From contig JASANZ010002165.1 in the NCBI GenBank assembly GCA_030849805.1, positions 1 to 60,700 of the forward strand: a DNA stretch of 60,700 bases. Direction: 5' to 3'. A program made the translations under genes and the position numbers. The notes under the pieces are model-generated. The model saw only the letters and a program-made list of their open reading frames with translations, ran no database searches and was not told the origin of the DNA. Positions 1 through 10,214 of this stretch are shown piece after piece. The DNA is from Sergeia podlipaevii (taxonomy: Eukaryota; Euglenozoa; Kinetoplastea; Trypanosomatida; Trypanosomatidae). Every line of letters starts with the position of its first letter. Position 1 is the stretch's first letter.

Positions 1-3000
1 GCGATTCGTCTGCGTACTGGCGGGTGCTACAGCCTCAGCACGTCTATGCGGTACAACTGGCGGGGGTGGAGGGGGGGATACGGAGGGCCGGTTGTTGGTG
101 CTGCCGCCAGCAAGGCGCTTCTGCACGTCGTCACGGAGCTGAAGCAGCGCACCAAGCTTCTGCCTCATCTCGTGCAGCACTGCCTCCGTCTCTTCGTCGT
201 CGTAGTCGCTGGCGCGCTCCTGGAAGCCGATGTTGTCTTGCAGACTCTGAATATCGCGGAGCATTGTGTCTAGGCGCAGTTGCATCTGGCGTGCATCGGC
301 GTCCTCCATAGCGGGCATCGCACCAGCTGCAGGGGTGGTGGTGGTGGCATCCACAGCAGAACTAGCAGCAGCAGCAGCGGCATCCACCTGTCTTTCGTCC
401 TCTTCCTCACCGAAGGATTCGACAGAGTTGCCAGAGGCGGCAGCCTCAGCCGCAATGTCCTCCACGCCATGTGCCGCATCCTCTTCCTCCATAGCAGCCG
501 CAGAAGCAGTCGGGGTAGACCGCAAATCACTCTCATCTTCCTCGGCGGCCGCAAGCACCTCAGCAGCCCTCCGCTTTGCCTCCGTCTCCTTCACCTCCTC
601 CGCAAGCGTCTCGGCCATGCTGATAGATGACGGCAGACCAAATGCATCCCTTCCGGACTTGCGCAGACGGTCTTGCTCAATCCGAAGGCGACTGATCTCC
701 CGACGCGCTTGCACAATGCCTTGCTCAAGTTTGTTCATCACGCTGCGAATGTTAGTGTGACCCAATCGCTTCTGAAGCAAGCTGATAGTGAAGCGCAAGT
801 TATCAATCTGTGCCTGTACCTGCTGCGTCTCTGTGTCACCCACGTTTGCAGTGCGCTTCAGCTCGCGCTCACGGCAGGCATCCCGCTCAGCCGTCCATGG
901 CGCATGCTGCTGGACAGAATCGATGCACTCATCGAGCTCCTCAAGGTCCGCCCGTGAAGCCGCAAGAACTGCCATAAGAGTCTCATCATCCTCGTCACCT
1001 TCATCCTCCATTTGCTTCTCAAGCGCCGTGATCTCGCGACGCAGTCGACTAGCGGCGAGGTGAAGGCCGTCGTATTGCTCGGGAGTGCACATAAAATAGC
1101 TACCCGTGGGTGTGTGAGAAGAAGCAGCAGGAGTAGACGCTGAAGCCGCGGCAGGCGCAACGATCCTGCTGCTATCCACGGGAGGACTCTCGGTAGTGAC
1201 GGTAGAAACTGCTGGCGCTTGCAAGTCGTGCTTCTCCATCTCGGCAGCCACCGCCTCCGGAACGGCTTTCCTTGGCTCGCTCATTGCCACACCCTCGCCG
1301 CGCAGCTGCGCACGCACCTCCCGCAGCTGCCGCTCCAGCTCCTGCTCCTTGGCCAGTGCGTCCAGTTCCAGCTGCCTCTGGCGCTCTAGCTGCCTTCGGT
1401 GCTCCTCCTGCCGCTGCTGCTCTAGCTTCAGTTGCTGCTCACGCAGTCTTTCTGCCTCCAGTTGCGCGGCCCTTGCCTGCTCGCGCTGCAGCTCAAGTGC
1501 CGCCTGTCGCATCTCTCGCTGAATGCGGAGCTGCTTCTCCACCTCAGACGCCTTGCGCTCGACCGCCTCGCGCTCCTCTGCCGCTTGAAGGGTGGCTTCC
1601 TTGTCCTTGATGGAAGCAAGACGCTCCTCCAGCTCGGCGAGTTTCTTCTCTGTGGACGCAACACGGTTGTTCAGCTCGGACATAACGCGCATCTGTTCCT
1701 TTTTCAAGTCACGCAGCTCAGCGCGGGCCTTTTCTGCCGCCCAGGATACCTCCTCGCGTTGCTTGGCAAGCTCTTCGCGTGGGGTTAAAACCTTCATTTG
1801 TTGCTTTGATGAGTACCGCTGGTAGCGGCTTTCCTTCTTTTCGTTGGTCCTGTTGCTGATGGTGGGCTCTTCTTCCTCGTGGATGTCGTCCACCTCATCT
1901 TCCCCCAACTCCACTTCATCAGCTGCGGCAGTATCAGCCTTGTGCCTGTCTGACGACTTGGCGTGTTGGGTGATGGGCTTAGCATAGCTGCTCTCCTCCT
2001 CCTCATACTCAACGGCATCTACAGTGCGTCGAAACGCCGCCTGCTTGTGGTGGTGGTGGTGAGCAGGTTCCTGGGGCTCGTGCGCCTGCTTCGGCAATGA
2101 CCATTCCATTTCCTGTTTGTACTCATTTAGCGCCATGTCGATTTCTGCGTCGTCAATGACGCCGTCCTGGGCGGCTCGACCGTTTTTTTGATGATGGTCG
2201 TCCGTGAACTCGGGGGCTTCAGGGTAGTTGGGCTGAGACGGAGAAAGCGTCTTGAATTCCTCACCGTGCCGCTCGTGCATCGCTGACACCTCAAACGCGC
2301 GCTTGAGCTGTCGCATGTGGGTGAGCTTCTCGTTGAGCTGGGACAGCTCCCGGCGAGACGCCGCCAGCTTGGCTTGAAGATCGGCGACCTGATCGACGCT
2401 GTGCGTGCTCAGCAAGCGACGACGCAGAAGCGAAACCTCCACCTTTGCCTTGTGGTACGCGCTGGAAAGAGAATCAAAAACAGCGCGGTTAAACTCATCA
2501 GGGAACTCGTCAAAGTTGTCCTTGCCTCCGTTGTGGCTCGTGTAGTCCCTCTTGGCAGCGTCGCTTTCCTCTGCATCCGCGTCATCTGACGGATGACGCG
2601 ACGCTCGCTGCTCCTCTGTCTCGGGGATTCTGCGTCCAAGGGAGAACTCCTTGATAGTCCTTCCAGAGGGGTTTGTGGCTTGGCGCAACGAAGGAACAGA
2701 ATCCATGCCATGCTGCAGCTTTGTCTCTTCGTCCCCATCCACCTCCTCTGCAGCCCGCTCAACGTCAGCAAACATCTCAGTAACAGACTCTGCTCCACGG
2801 CGAAGGTGGTTCTTGCGACCCTTGGCAGGAGTGTGCAATGCCGGGGCACCCATCAGCCGGAGTGACTCTGTCAGCGAGGGCTCCGTCTCCGCGCCGGCCT
2901 TGCGGCGAATGAGGAGGCGAGAGGCAGGGATGGGCCTGCGCTCTGCCTGCGCAACAGGGTCCGAAATCACCTCAGCATTGGGCTTGCCAGTCGCGGTGGT

Positions 3001-4362
3001 CGCAAGTTCGGCAAGTTCAACGTACTCAAGGAAGGCAGAGAAGAACAAAAGGCAGTCGCGATCGGAGATTAAATCTGGCGTCCACCCAAAGCGGCGATAA
3101 ACGACGTCCATGGGCTCCCAAGAAATGTGCACGCTCTCGTAGCGGCGACGCAAGAAGTCCTCGACGGACCAGTCAAGAATGAGCTCCGTGTCTCTTGACC
3201 TGTAAAGTTGCAGCTCTTTGCAGACCGCGCGATTGCCAAGGGAGCTCTTGAGCACTGCAGGGCTTATCGCTGACGACAACTCTGCGAGTTGGTCTGCGGT
3301 AAAGGGGTAGTCAGTAAGCTGAAGAAGCGGGCGTACGCAATCGTTGATGGCCGCCAAACCGTAGCGGCCTGTAGTGCGAATCTCCTTGCGGTAGCGCATC
3401 ATACTCTTCTCCACGTTGCGCAGCATGTCGTTAAAAAAGGGGTGGCTCTTGATGCTCGCAAAGGCGTCCTCCGCGTTGGTTGGCATATCATCTTCCATTG
3501 TTAGCTCATCCTCATCCCCTTCGGCAACCTGTGCTGTAGCGGCAGGTGTGTCATCGTCAAGGTCAATGTTGTAGCCCATATCATCGTCGTAGCTCTCACG
3601 CACAACGTTGTGCGCAGAGGCAGACTTTTCCTCCTCCACATCAGCATCATCAGTAGCAGTGGTAAATTCCTGCACCACTGTGTTCGGAGAGATATCGGCG
3701 TCCTCGTCATCATCTCCCTCTAGTGCTCGCAGGACATCGACGTCGTCGTCAGCACTAGCGCCTTTACTGGTCTCGGCGACGCGGCGGCGGATAGGCTCCC
3801 CTCCACGCGGTTCCTTCACAATACGGGACAACTCCTCCGTACTGTATATCTTCGTCACATCCGTCGCTTCATCATCCCCATGGTCTCGGGTGCGGGTTGC
3901 CCTCTGTCGCTGGTGAGAGTACATCTGCTGAGAGGGCTTGTAGACTTCGGCTTTCGCTGGCTCAACAACACGCATGTTAGGCTCATTAAAGCTGCTAGTA
4001 AAAGTGATGGACTCCCGCTTCGGCTTGAATAAATCGGTGTAGCGACTCTTGATGTTCCGCTGAGGCGGTGCAACCGATGAAGCCATGCTACCTTCCTGTT
4101 CCTCTTCATGCATGGCCGTATTTTCAACGGTCGTGATAGGTGACCTGACGTCTTCTTTAGTTGTGGGGGTGGGATTGTTGTACCGAGCAGCCTTCTTTGG
4201 ATGTCTGTGTGCACCACTGCGGCTGTTGAAGGTTGGCTGGGGCTTATAGCTATCAGTTCCACTGCTGAAGCTAGAAGAAAAGGCATGGGAGGAGCTTGTT
4301 ACCACTCCACTCGAGTTTAACGTCGCCGAGAGTGCGGCAGTAGTAACGAGTCTGCGCATCAT
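1..4362 (-). CDS. Very long coiled-coil protein, 3' end outside window
   Basis: The minus-strand frame is open from the ATG at 4362 to the left edge: 1454 codons without a stop, so the C-terminus lies outside the window. I do not recognise the family. The first ~30 residues (MMRRLVTTAALSATLNSSG...) are Arg/Ser/Thr/Ala-rich without acidic residues, like a mitochondrial presequence. An acidic disordered stretch follows, then a compact folded-looking segment at about residues 300-450. Coiled coils begin near residue 590 and are strongest at about 855-1030, where Gln/Glu/Arg heptads dominate. A short His run lies near residue 767. A second ATG follows the first immediately. The last AG before the start, downstream of a T-rich tract on the coding strand, abuts the ATG. 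A structural or mitochondrial scaffold role is inference only. Confidence 0.85.
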   Translation of the reverse strand, partial: MMRRLVTTAALSATLNSSGVVTSSSHAFSSSFSSGTDSYKPQPTFNSRSGAHRHPKKAARYNNPTPTTKEDVRSPITTVENTAMHEEEQEGSMASSVAPPQRNIKSRYTDLFKPKRESITFTSSFNEPNMRVVEPAKAEVYKPSQQMYSHQRQRATRTRDHGDDEATDVTKIYSTEELSRIVKEPRGGEPIRRRVAETSKGASADDDVDVLRALEGDDDEDADISPNTVVQEFTTATDDADVEEEKSASAHNVVRESYDDDMGYNIDLDDDTPAATAQVAEGDEDELTMEDDMPTNAEDAFASIKSHPFFNDMLRNVEKSMMRYRKEIRTTGRYGLAAINDCVRPLLQLTDYPFTADQLAELSSAISPAVLKSSLGNRAVCKELQLYRSRDTELILDWSVEDFLRRRYESVHISWEPMDVVYRRFGWTPDLISDRDCLLFFSAFLEYVELAELATTATGKPNAEVISDPVAQAERRPIPASRLLIRRKAGAETEPSLTESLRLMGAPALHTPAKGRKNHLRRGAESVTEMFADVERAAEEVDGDEETKLQHGMDSVPSLRQATNPSGRTIKEFSLGRRIPETEEQRASRHPSDDADAEESDAAKRDYTSHNGGKDNFDEFPDEFNRAVFDSLSSAYHKAKVEVSLLRRRLLSTHSVDQVADLQAKLAASRRELSQLNEKLTHMRQLKRAFEVSAMHERHGEEFKTLSPSQPNYPEAPEFTDDHHQKNGRAAQDGVIDDAEIDMALNEYKQEMEWSLPKQAHEPQEPAHHHHHKQAAFRRTVDAVEYEEEESSYAKPITQHAKSSDRHKADTAAADEVELGEDEVDDIHEEEEPTISNRTNEKKESRYQRYSSKQQMKVLTPREELAKQREEVSWAAEKARAELRDLKKEQMRVMSELNNRVASTEKKLAELEERLASIKDKEATLQAAEEREAVERKASEVEKQLRIQREMRQAALELQREQARAAQLEAERLREQQLKLEQQRQEEHRRQLERQRQLELDALAKEQELERQLREVRAQLRGEGVAMSEPRKAVPEAVAAEMEKHDLQAPAVSTVTTESPPVDSSRIVAPAAASASTPAASSHTPTGSYFMCTPEQYDGLHLAASRLRREITALEKQMEDEGDEDDETLMAVLAASRADLEELDECIDSVQQHAPWTAERDACRERELKRTANVGDTETQQVQAQIDNLRFTISLLQKRLGHTNIRSVMNKLEQGIVQARREISRLRIEQDRLRKSGRDAFGLPSSISMAETLAEEVKETEAKRRAAEVLAAAEEDESDLRSTPTASAAAMEEEDAAHGVEDIAAEAAASGNSVESFGEEEDERQVDAAAAAASSAVDATTTTPAAGAMPAMEDADARQMQLRLDTMLRDIQSLQDNIGFQERASDYDDEETEAVLHEMRQKLGALLQLRDDVQKRLAGGSTNNRPSVSPPPPPPVVPHRRAEAVAPASTQTNR

Positions 4363-5119
4363 CTTCGAGTAGTTTGTTTATGTATGTGTGGGTGTACGTG
4401 ATGTAGTTGACGAAAAAAAAGTGTGTCAAGCTAAACTATACAGTGCCGTGTTAACTTCTATGAAATGCTATGATTGACGTCTCTAGCAAATATATATATG
4501 GCACGAAAGCCGCTGTAAAAAAAAAGTAATAATAATACGTTAACGAAAGGAAAATTACAAGCGTTTATGAGACAATGTAATTCTTGCCAACTCTCTCGTT
4601 TGCAAATACACGCAAGGCCCAGTAGTTTCAAAAGTTTGTCTCTGTAGTCTCCAGGTACTCGTACCGCAATGCCTCTAGAAAGAAAAAGAGGTTGAAACAC
4701 AGTACGTGGGAAACGAGCAGCTCAGTGTACGCTATTTCCCTTAATTTTTTTTTAGAAAAATAGGTTCTTCTAATATATTTTCTACAAACCTCTCACTAGT
4801 GGTAAAGCAAAAAGAAAAGGAGAAAAAAGAAAAATGCAGAATAGGATCCATCGATTGAACAGAGTACCATCAAGTCTGCAGTTACACGTATTTTTCGTTA
4901 ACAATATTCAAAAAAAAGAGGTAACGCAGACAAAAGAAAAGAGAAACAGAATTAGCAAAGAATAAAGGGGAAAAAAGGACACACTTGCCACGATATGAAT
5001 GCTGCTTCCTTTTTCTCAGTTAGCGGATTTTAATACGCAAAAGAAAACACTTGTCACGAAGACGTCGTTTTGAAATAATACTACTAATAATTACATTTGC
5101 GTGTATGCACATGAAATGT
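4363..5119. other. AT-rich spacer of the leftward unit
   Basis: This 757-base spacer between two leftward genes is AT-rich with T and A homopolymers. It should hold the 5' leader of the long coiled-coil gene and the 3' UTR and polyadenylation zone of DRC8. An 80-codon minus frame at 4458-4700 looks accidental. No RNA gene is recognisable. Confidence 0.6.
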
Positions 5120-5845
5120 CTATTCACGGGCAAGCTCATCAACAAAGTCCCTGTAGTATACCACGCCTGCTTCTGGATCCAGCATAGCAAGCATCATTTC
5201 CTCCGTCTCCTCTGATGAGAAGGGTTCACCCATTGTAGTCATTAAAACCCTCAGCTCGGTCTCTTCCAGGTGGCCCTTGTTGCCCGCATCCAACACCTGA
5301 AATGCCTTAAAAATGCGCTCCTCATCGTCACGAACGCAGCATATCGGTTGGGAGTCCTCAAAGCGCTCAAGTGGAATAACGCCACTTGCCATAAGAGACG
5401 GACTTCCAATCACGCCGGTCATAACAGCATCCACGAGCAAAGCTGCAAGCCGTCTCCTACTGACAGAACCCCGTGACGCCGCATCGTCCTCCACAAGCTC
5501 AACAACTCGCACCACCTGCACATTGTTGAGGTTCAGCCCCATGGCGCGTGCAACGTAGCCAACCTGCAGAGTTGGGAAGTAGTCCTCTGGTGGATGGTCT
5601 TCGATGCCGAACCTGCTGCGGAACGCAGGGTCAGTGGCGACGATAACGTCGCTAAGTTCGTTGAAGCGTTCCTGGCAGCGCATTCGGCGACTGCTGGACT
5701 GCTCAGAGGCAAGAAAAAGAGGGGGGATAGACTCTTGAATATTGCTTTTCATCTCGTCCAGCTGTGCGGCAACATCAATTGAAAAAGTATTCTTCGCCCC
5801 TTTCCCCCCGTTCTTCGACTTTCTGCTGTTCTCTGACATGGACAT
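5120..5845 (-). CDS. DRC8: Dynein regulatory complex subunit 8 (EFCAB2-like EF-hand protein)
   Basis: This 241-residue protein has a C-terminal EF-hand pair typical of EFCAB2/DRC8. The segment from DEERIFKAFQVLD through YYRDFVDEL (about residues 171-239) reads as helix-loop-helix units. The loops are degenerate (DAGNKGHLEE keeps Asp, Asn and Glu ligands), so calcium binding is uncertain. In other flagellates DRC8 is a small subunit of the nexin-dynein regulatory complex that links outer doublet microtubules and controls flagellar beating. The N-terminus is Ser/Lys-rich and variable. The first ATG is preceded on the coding strand by an ATT-repeat/T-rich tract and an AG at 5852-5853, which would leave a leader of only six bases. 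It lies in the same transcription unit as IFT57. Another EF-hand axonemal protein is the alternative. Confidence 0.78.
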   Translation of the reverse strand: MSMSENSRKSKNGGKGAKNTFSIDVAAQLDEMKSNIQESIPPLFLASEQSSSRRMRCQERFNELSDVIVATDPAFRSRFGIEDHPPEDYFPTLQVGYVARAMGLNLNNVQVVRVVELVEDDAASRGSVSRRRLAALLVDAVMTGVIGSPSLMASGVIPLERFEDSQPICCVRDDEERIFKAFQVLDAGNKGHLEETELRVLMTTMGEPFSSEETEEMMLAMLDPEAGVVYYRDFVDELARE

Positions 5846-6316
5846 TGATCCCTAAAACAATAATAATAATAAAGTGTTTTCCAATGTTCTTTTTCTAAAC
5901 AGAGAATCTCGGCGCTTGAATCTGCGCTCTTGAAATTTTTAAATGAGATATAAGCTTACGTTGTTAGGGTGCAGGCAATATAGTATACGTGTGTAATTGA
6001 GCAGTTACCTCCCCTAAAGCTCTATGTGTGTTACTAAATGTATATATATATACACTTTTTTTTGTACAAGGGATCTGTGCAATTGGAAAAAGGAGAATGA
6101 TAGCATTTGGAATCAATGATTTTTGATGCATGAGTGCAATCACAAGAAGGAAGATGGGCGAACACAACACCAATAAACCAAAAAAAGGCTCCCAGTATAT
6201 CTCTTTAAAAATGGTTAAAAGAATAATGCAACACGTAATAAAAAAAAATCTACAACAATAAAAAGCAATCTAAGCTTCCTCGCATTCTTTCTCTTTCTTC
6301 AAAGCTTTGTCTATGC
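5846..6316. other. AT-rich spacer
   Basis: AT-rich spacer with an ATT-type run near 5862-5871 and a TA run near 6043-6052. Only untranslated sequence of the flanking leftward genes is expected. No tRNA- or snRNA-like element was seen. Confidence 0.55.
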
Positions 6317-7822
6317 CTACTGTAGCACGTACATCTTGACCAGTAGCTTTTCCATCCGAGACTCCGCTGTTGGGTACATGCCGCACAATGCAGAGACTCC
6401 ATATACTCTCTCTGCAAGGCAGCAAAGAGCATCTACAAACCCATGCAGCGTGATCGTGCTTGACTCACTCTTGCTGCTACGGTGTGGATAAGATGGCCGC
6501 CCGCTGCCTCGCGCAATGCAAGCCTCAAAAATGGTCTTGATATCATTCTTCGTGACGTCAGAAAGCAACCCATAACGACGCACCACATCCATAAAATTGT
6601 ACACACTCATCTCCTTCTCTGACGCAGGACCTTGGCATGTGTGCATTGCTTCAAGAAACGTTTGCCTAATTCTTGGCATGTATCGTCTCACCATTTCCTG
6701 AATGGTGCCAGAGGTCGCGTAGTCAGCAATGGTACAAGTGGCATCGAAAGGCACCGCGGTGCCAACACAAGGTGATGAAGGAGAATCAGCGACAGAACTC
6801 GAAATTCCAGTGCGTCTTTTGGAAAGGGTAGAGTGCATAGCAGCCCTTGTTTTTGGGAGCACTGCAGTCATCAAAAAAGAAAGAAGCGCCTCCTCTTGTA
6901 AGCGTGCAGGCACGGGTGTGGTGGCAAGGATACGTCTTGGAGCTACATATATATGACCCTCGAGTTCAGTCGCCAGCACGCTGAGCGCAGAACCAAACTG
7001 CTTTCGAGAAATGCACTCCATGCGACACACTGCGAAGTGGTGCTTGTTGCTTTCATCGACATCGTATTTGCCACGTGTCATGAGAAGACTCCGATTTCGA
7101 TTTGACTTTGCCAGCAGTGATGCACGAGGCTCAAAATCAAGCGCACGTATCACAGACATCCACAACAGCTCAGAAGAAGTCCCGCTGCTGGTAGTCACCA
7201 AGCCGCAATCGCGCACAAAACGCGAAAAATGCGCAAGATGCATTCTTGGCTTAAATATATCAACATCAGCAGTAGCGGTATAAAAGTCGTAAATTGCGTC
7301 TAGCTGAGAGCGGTAGTGAGTTAGAACTTCCTTGGAAGCTGATGTTAGCACCGCTGCCTCACGATTTCTAGTCGCTCCGCTTTTCAGCCCTTGCTGAGAA
7401 GACAGCGCCATCGCAGCAAAACTGTGAGGCTTGGAGCTAAGCACCTGCAAGTCATATTCATTTCTATCAGAGTTGGAGACTGCACTTGCTGAACGCAATA
7501 CGCCGACATGATTGTTGCTATTGTCTTTACCTTTGCTCGATGCCGCATCTGTGTGTACGGGCACTGTCTCATCCCCCACGGGAGACCCTCGAGCCCCAGT
7601 AGATAATGGCTCAGTACTACGATTTGGATCCCGAGCATACTCAAGACTGTGCATTTGTTGCTGCTGCATCATGCCGTGCCCTATTTCTTCCAGCTGGTCT
7701 TTCGTGTCCTGCCTCATTTTTATCATCTCGCTCATAAGCATTTGTCTCAAGGACTCAAGTTGCTCGTCGATGCGTTGATTTTGCTGCTCTACCGCATGTA
7801 GGCGTGATTCAGTAGTGATCAT
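6317..7822 (-). CDS. Unrecognised protein with N-terminal coiled coil and two helical modules
   Basis: This 501-residue protein is not one I can name. The first ~60 residues form a heptad-patterned helix (AVEQQNQRIDEQLESLRQML). A Ser-rich linker follows. Two similar helical segments come next, at about residues 165-215 (IYDFYTATADVDIFKPRMHLAHFSRFV) and 375-495 (RRYGLLSDVTKNDIKTIFEA, ending VDALCCLAERVYG). The pattern of a 'dCGLl' turn, an 'I..IFEA' helix and a final 'F.dAL..lAerVY' helix recalls EF-hand-like helical repeats in ciliary and cytoskeletal proteins, without calcium ligands. It lies between DRC8 and IFT57, so a flagellar role is possible but unproven. The ATG chosen is the first in the frame. 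Confidence 0.8.
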   Translation of the reverse strand: MITTESRLHAVEQQNQRIDEQLESLRQMLMSEMIKMRQDTKDQLEEIGHGMMQQQQMHSLEYARDPNRSTEPLSTGARGSPVGDETVPVHTDAASSKGKDNSNNHVGVLRSASAVSNSDRNEYDLQVLSSKPHSFAAMALSSQQGLKSGATRNREAAVLTSASKEVLTHYRSQLDAIYDFYTATADVDIFKPRMHLAHFSRFVRDCGLVTTSSGTSSELLWMSVIRALDFEPRASLLAKSNRNRSLLMTRGKYDVDESNKHHFAVCRMECISRKQFGSALSVLATELEGHIYVAPRRILATTPVPARLQEEALLSFLMTAVLPKTRAAMHSTLSKRRTGISSSVADSPSSPCVGTAVPFDATCTIADYATSGTIQEMVRRYMPRIRQTFLEAMHTCQGPASEKEMSVYNFMDVVRRYGLLSDVTKNDIKTIFEACIARGSGRPSYPHRSSKSESSTITLHGFVDALCCLAERVYGVSALCGMYPTAESRMEKLLVKMYVLQ

Positions 7823-8406
7823 GTGCTGCTTTGCTTACGTATTCTCTTTCTCTTTCTCACTATCTTTAGAGAGTGCTATCACTCAATAAATGATCAAGAA
7901 GTGTGTGTGTCTGACTTGTTGTTTTTGTTGTTGTTGTTGAATCGTCAGAATGTAAACGCCTACATACAAAGCGGAAACAAACTCTCCATACAAGGGTATT
8001 TTTTTGTAAAGAAAAAAAGAAAAAAAAATGAGAGCAAAAGAATAAGAGAATAGACGCAAAACAACAAAAAGAAAAAACGCAACAGACTAAAAAAAGTCGA
8101 AACTCCGCATAACAGCCCTAAAATTCTCCACCTTGCTATCTCTCTGCTAAATATAACAAAGTACTAAACCTTCTTTTTTCATTTGGTAAATGTTCGCACC
8201 CTTCTGTGTTGCGCGTTGATTCACAGATGTCTACTCAAAAAATCACTTGCCTGCACCCCTCGTTGTGCATCGTAACCGATAATCTCTGGTAGTAAAGACT
8301 AATGTATCGCACATATTGCAAAACAAACCTGAAGGGGAGGAACGCGTCTAAACAAACAAACAAAAGCATAATACATTTGGAAAAAAAAAACGATTTTATT
8401 TTTCTT
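7823..8406. other. AT-rich spacer
   Basis: 584 bases of AT-rich sequence with TTG repeats near 7918-7938 and A-rich runs near 8010-8100. It is expected to contain the leader of the gene at 6317-7822 and the 3' UTR of IFT57. Nothing else is recognisable. Confidence 0.55.
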
Positions 8407-9657
8407 CTAATCGCAGTACGAATCAAGCACATTGCTGTAGTCGTCCTCATTCTCGCGCACAGGGCCCTCGCGCTTCGCCTTTGTTTGCTTCATCACGTAG
8501 TGAAGCACACCATGTTGCAGAACACCAATGCGTAATGCCATCTGCTTAATTTCAGTTTGCACCTTCGTCACAGCCTCCTTCACCTGCATCAGTGGCGTAG
8601 TGTCAGAAATCTTGGTCTCGCGTTCCTCAATCTCCTTCTTTGTTTGATCCAGAAGCTCACTCACCTGATTCAGCTCCACGGTAAGCTGCTGCACACTCTG
8701 ACTGGCAATGTTCGAGGCATCGCGAGATGTATTGAGCTCACGCAGTTTCACACGGTAGTCCTCCACTTGATCAGAAAACTGCTGAGCCAAGGTCTGCTCG
8801 CGCTTTTGAATTCTATCTCTGGATTTCTCCATATCGTCACCCATACGCTCCAGCATTTGCTTTACGTCAGGGTACATCTTGTCAACTGCCTTGAGAAGCA
8901 CCGTAGCGTTTTCCACACGAGATCTCCAGTCATCGATCAAATCCGTGTGAATTTGTAGCAGCGGTGCTACACGCTCCACTTCAAGATTCCATTCCTCCGC
9001 ATTGATGGTCGAAGCTACTGGAACATCATTTTCCTCCTCCGCACTGGCCTTCTTATCGCCGCCTTGAATAAAAACTTCGTCTTCATCGTCGCTGTCAATG
9101 ATGACATTATCCTCCACCTCAGCACCGTCGTTCGCCTCATCATCGCCATCCGCAACATCAGCAAACTCATCGTACTTCTCAACCTGGCTGTAGTCAATTG
9201 GCTGAAAAGAAAAACCTTGGCATTCCAATGTCTTGTTAACAAGCGCCAAAAGCACAGTTAACACTGCCTCGCCACTTCCCTGCTTGATACGGTTTGGTGC
9301 GATATTTGCAATTGAAACACCCATCGCACGCAGCTCGGCTAGAATGGTTGTTGCCGTGGCATTTGGATCATCAAATTGACCTGGTGGCTCATAACTGTGC
9401 CCACAAAGGCCCATCAGCCATGAGCAAAGAGAGGTAAAATAGAAAAACTGCGCGTTAGGATTGTCCATAGAAGAAGGAAAAGTAAAGTAAAAACGGTCCA
9501 GAGGCTTGAATGGCGGCTTCACACGAGGACAAAATTCACTCTCGTACCGGAGAATGCGCAGCTTGTCAATAATATCTTCCATGGTGCTGTCATCGATCAC
9601 ACGACCTTCCGTCTGCTGCGCATCTGCCGGGGGCCGGCTACCTTCGTCTTGAGACAT
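8407..9657 (-). CDS. IFT57: Intraflagellar transport protein IFT57
   Basis: This 416-residue protein matches IFT57 (Hippi) along its whole length, which is close to the family's usual size. The N-terminal calponin-homology-like domain (about residues 25-165) includes ILRYESEFC, FYFTFP, FFYFTSLCSWLM and DDPNATATTILAELR, the last a family hallmark. An acidic linker leads to the conserved 'INAEEWNLEVERVAPLLQI' segment. The rest is a long coiled coil (about 240-400) ending near LRIGVLQHGVLHYVM. IFT57 is a peripheral subunit of the IFT-B complex, which carries cargo along axonemal microtubules during flagellum assembly, and it pairs with IFT20 through its coiled coil. The start codon is the first ATG and gives the expected N-terminus. 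The gene is intact. Confidence 0.95.
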   Translation of the reverse strand: MSQDEGSRPPADAQQTEGRVIDDSTMEDIIDKLRILRYESEFCPRVKPPFKPLDRFYFTFPSSMDNPNAQFFYFTSLCSWLMGLCGHSYEPPGQFDDPNATATTILAELRAMGVSIANIAPNRIKQGSGEAVLTVLLALVNKTLECQGFSFQPIDYSQVEKYDEFADVADGDDEANDGAEVEDNVIIDSDDEDEVFIQGGDKKASAEEENDVPVASTINAEEWNLEVERVAPLLQIHTDLIDDWRSRVENATVLLKAVDKMYPDVKQMLERMGDDMEKSRDRIQKREQTLAQQFSDQVEDYRVKLRELNTSRDASNIASQSVQQLTVELNQVSELLDQTKKEIEERETKISDTTPLMQVKEAVTKVQTEIKQMALRIGVLQHGVLHYVMKQTKAKREGPVRENEDDYSNVLDSYCD

Positions 9658-10214
9658 CTCTGCTCAAACGAGAAAATAGGGGCAGCTCTTCTAGTGCTGA
9701 AAATATGCTTTTTTTCTCCGTCCAAAGTGGAGCAAAACCAAGCACACAACTATTCTACTTTGTTAAAAGAAAAATGAGAGTATGATAAAATTATGTGAAG
9801 CATAAAAGCAAACAAAAAAAAAGCAACAACAAAGAACATAATCAGGAAAAATTAACACATAAGAAAAATGAACCAGACAGAAAAAAAAGAAAAAGTTGCA
9901 GAGCATATTTTTTCGTTAAAAAATGGAATCACACATATTACTGTGATCCTCCCTTTTTGGGCGTTTTTTTTTGATACTCAAGTGAAGTTGTATACAGAAA
10001 TGAAAGCTCACAAAATCTTTGCATAACCTTCTACGACAAAAATAGAATAAAATAGACGAGCATCAAGATACACCGTATATACAAATCAAGGATATAGGAT
10101 AACCTAATTTTACTTTCACTTTTTTCCTGTTTCTAAAATACATCAAAAGCGTCACGGGGAAAAATTCTGCGAGACAAAGTTTATAAGGATGCACGTATAA
10201 TAACATCAATTTGA
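9658..10214. other. AT-rich spacer
   Basis: 557 bases, very AT-rich, dominated by A-runs on the plus strand (T-runs on the coding strand of this unit). No gene or structured RNA is recognisable. Confidence 0.55.

Noticed and set aside
266..760. Plus-strand Ser/Ala-rich frames across positions 24-4000
   Set aside because: They mirror the Gln/Glu/Ala-rich coiled coil that is open on the minus strand from 4362 to the edge.
4458..4700. 80-codon minus frame in the first spacer
   Set aside because: Short and AT-rich, with a hydrophobic end from a T-run; no conserved-looking motif.
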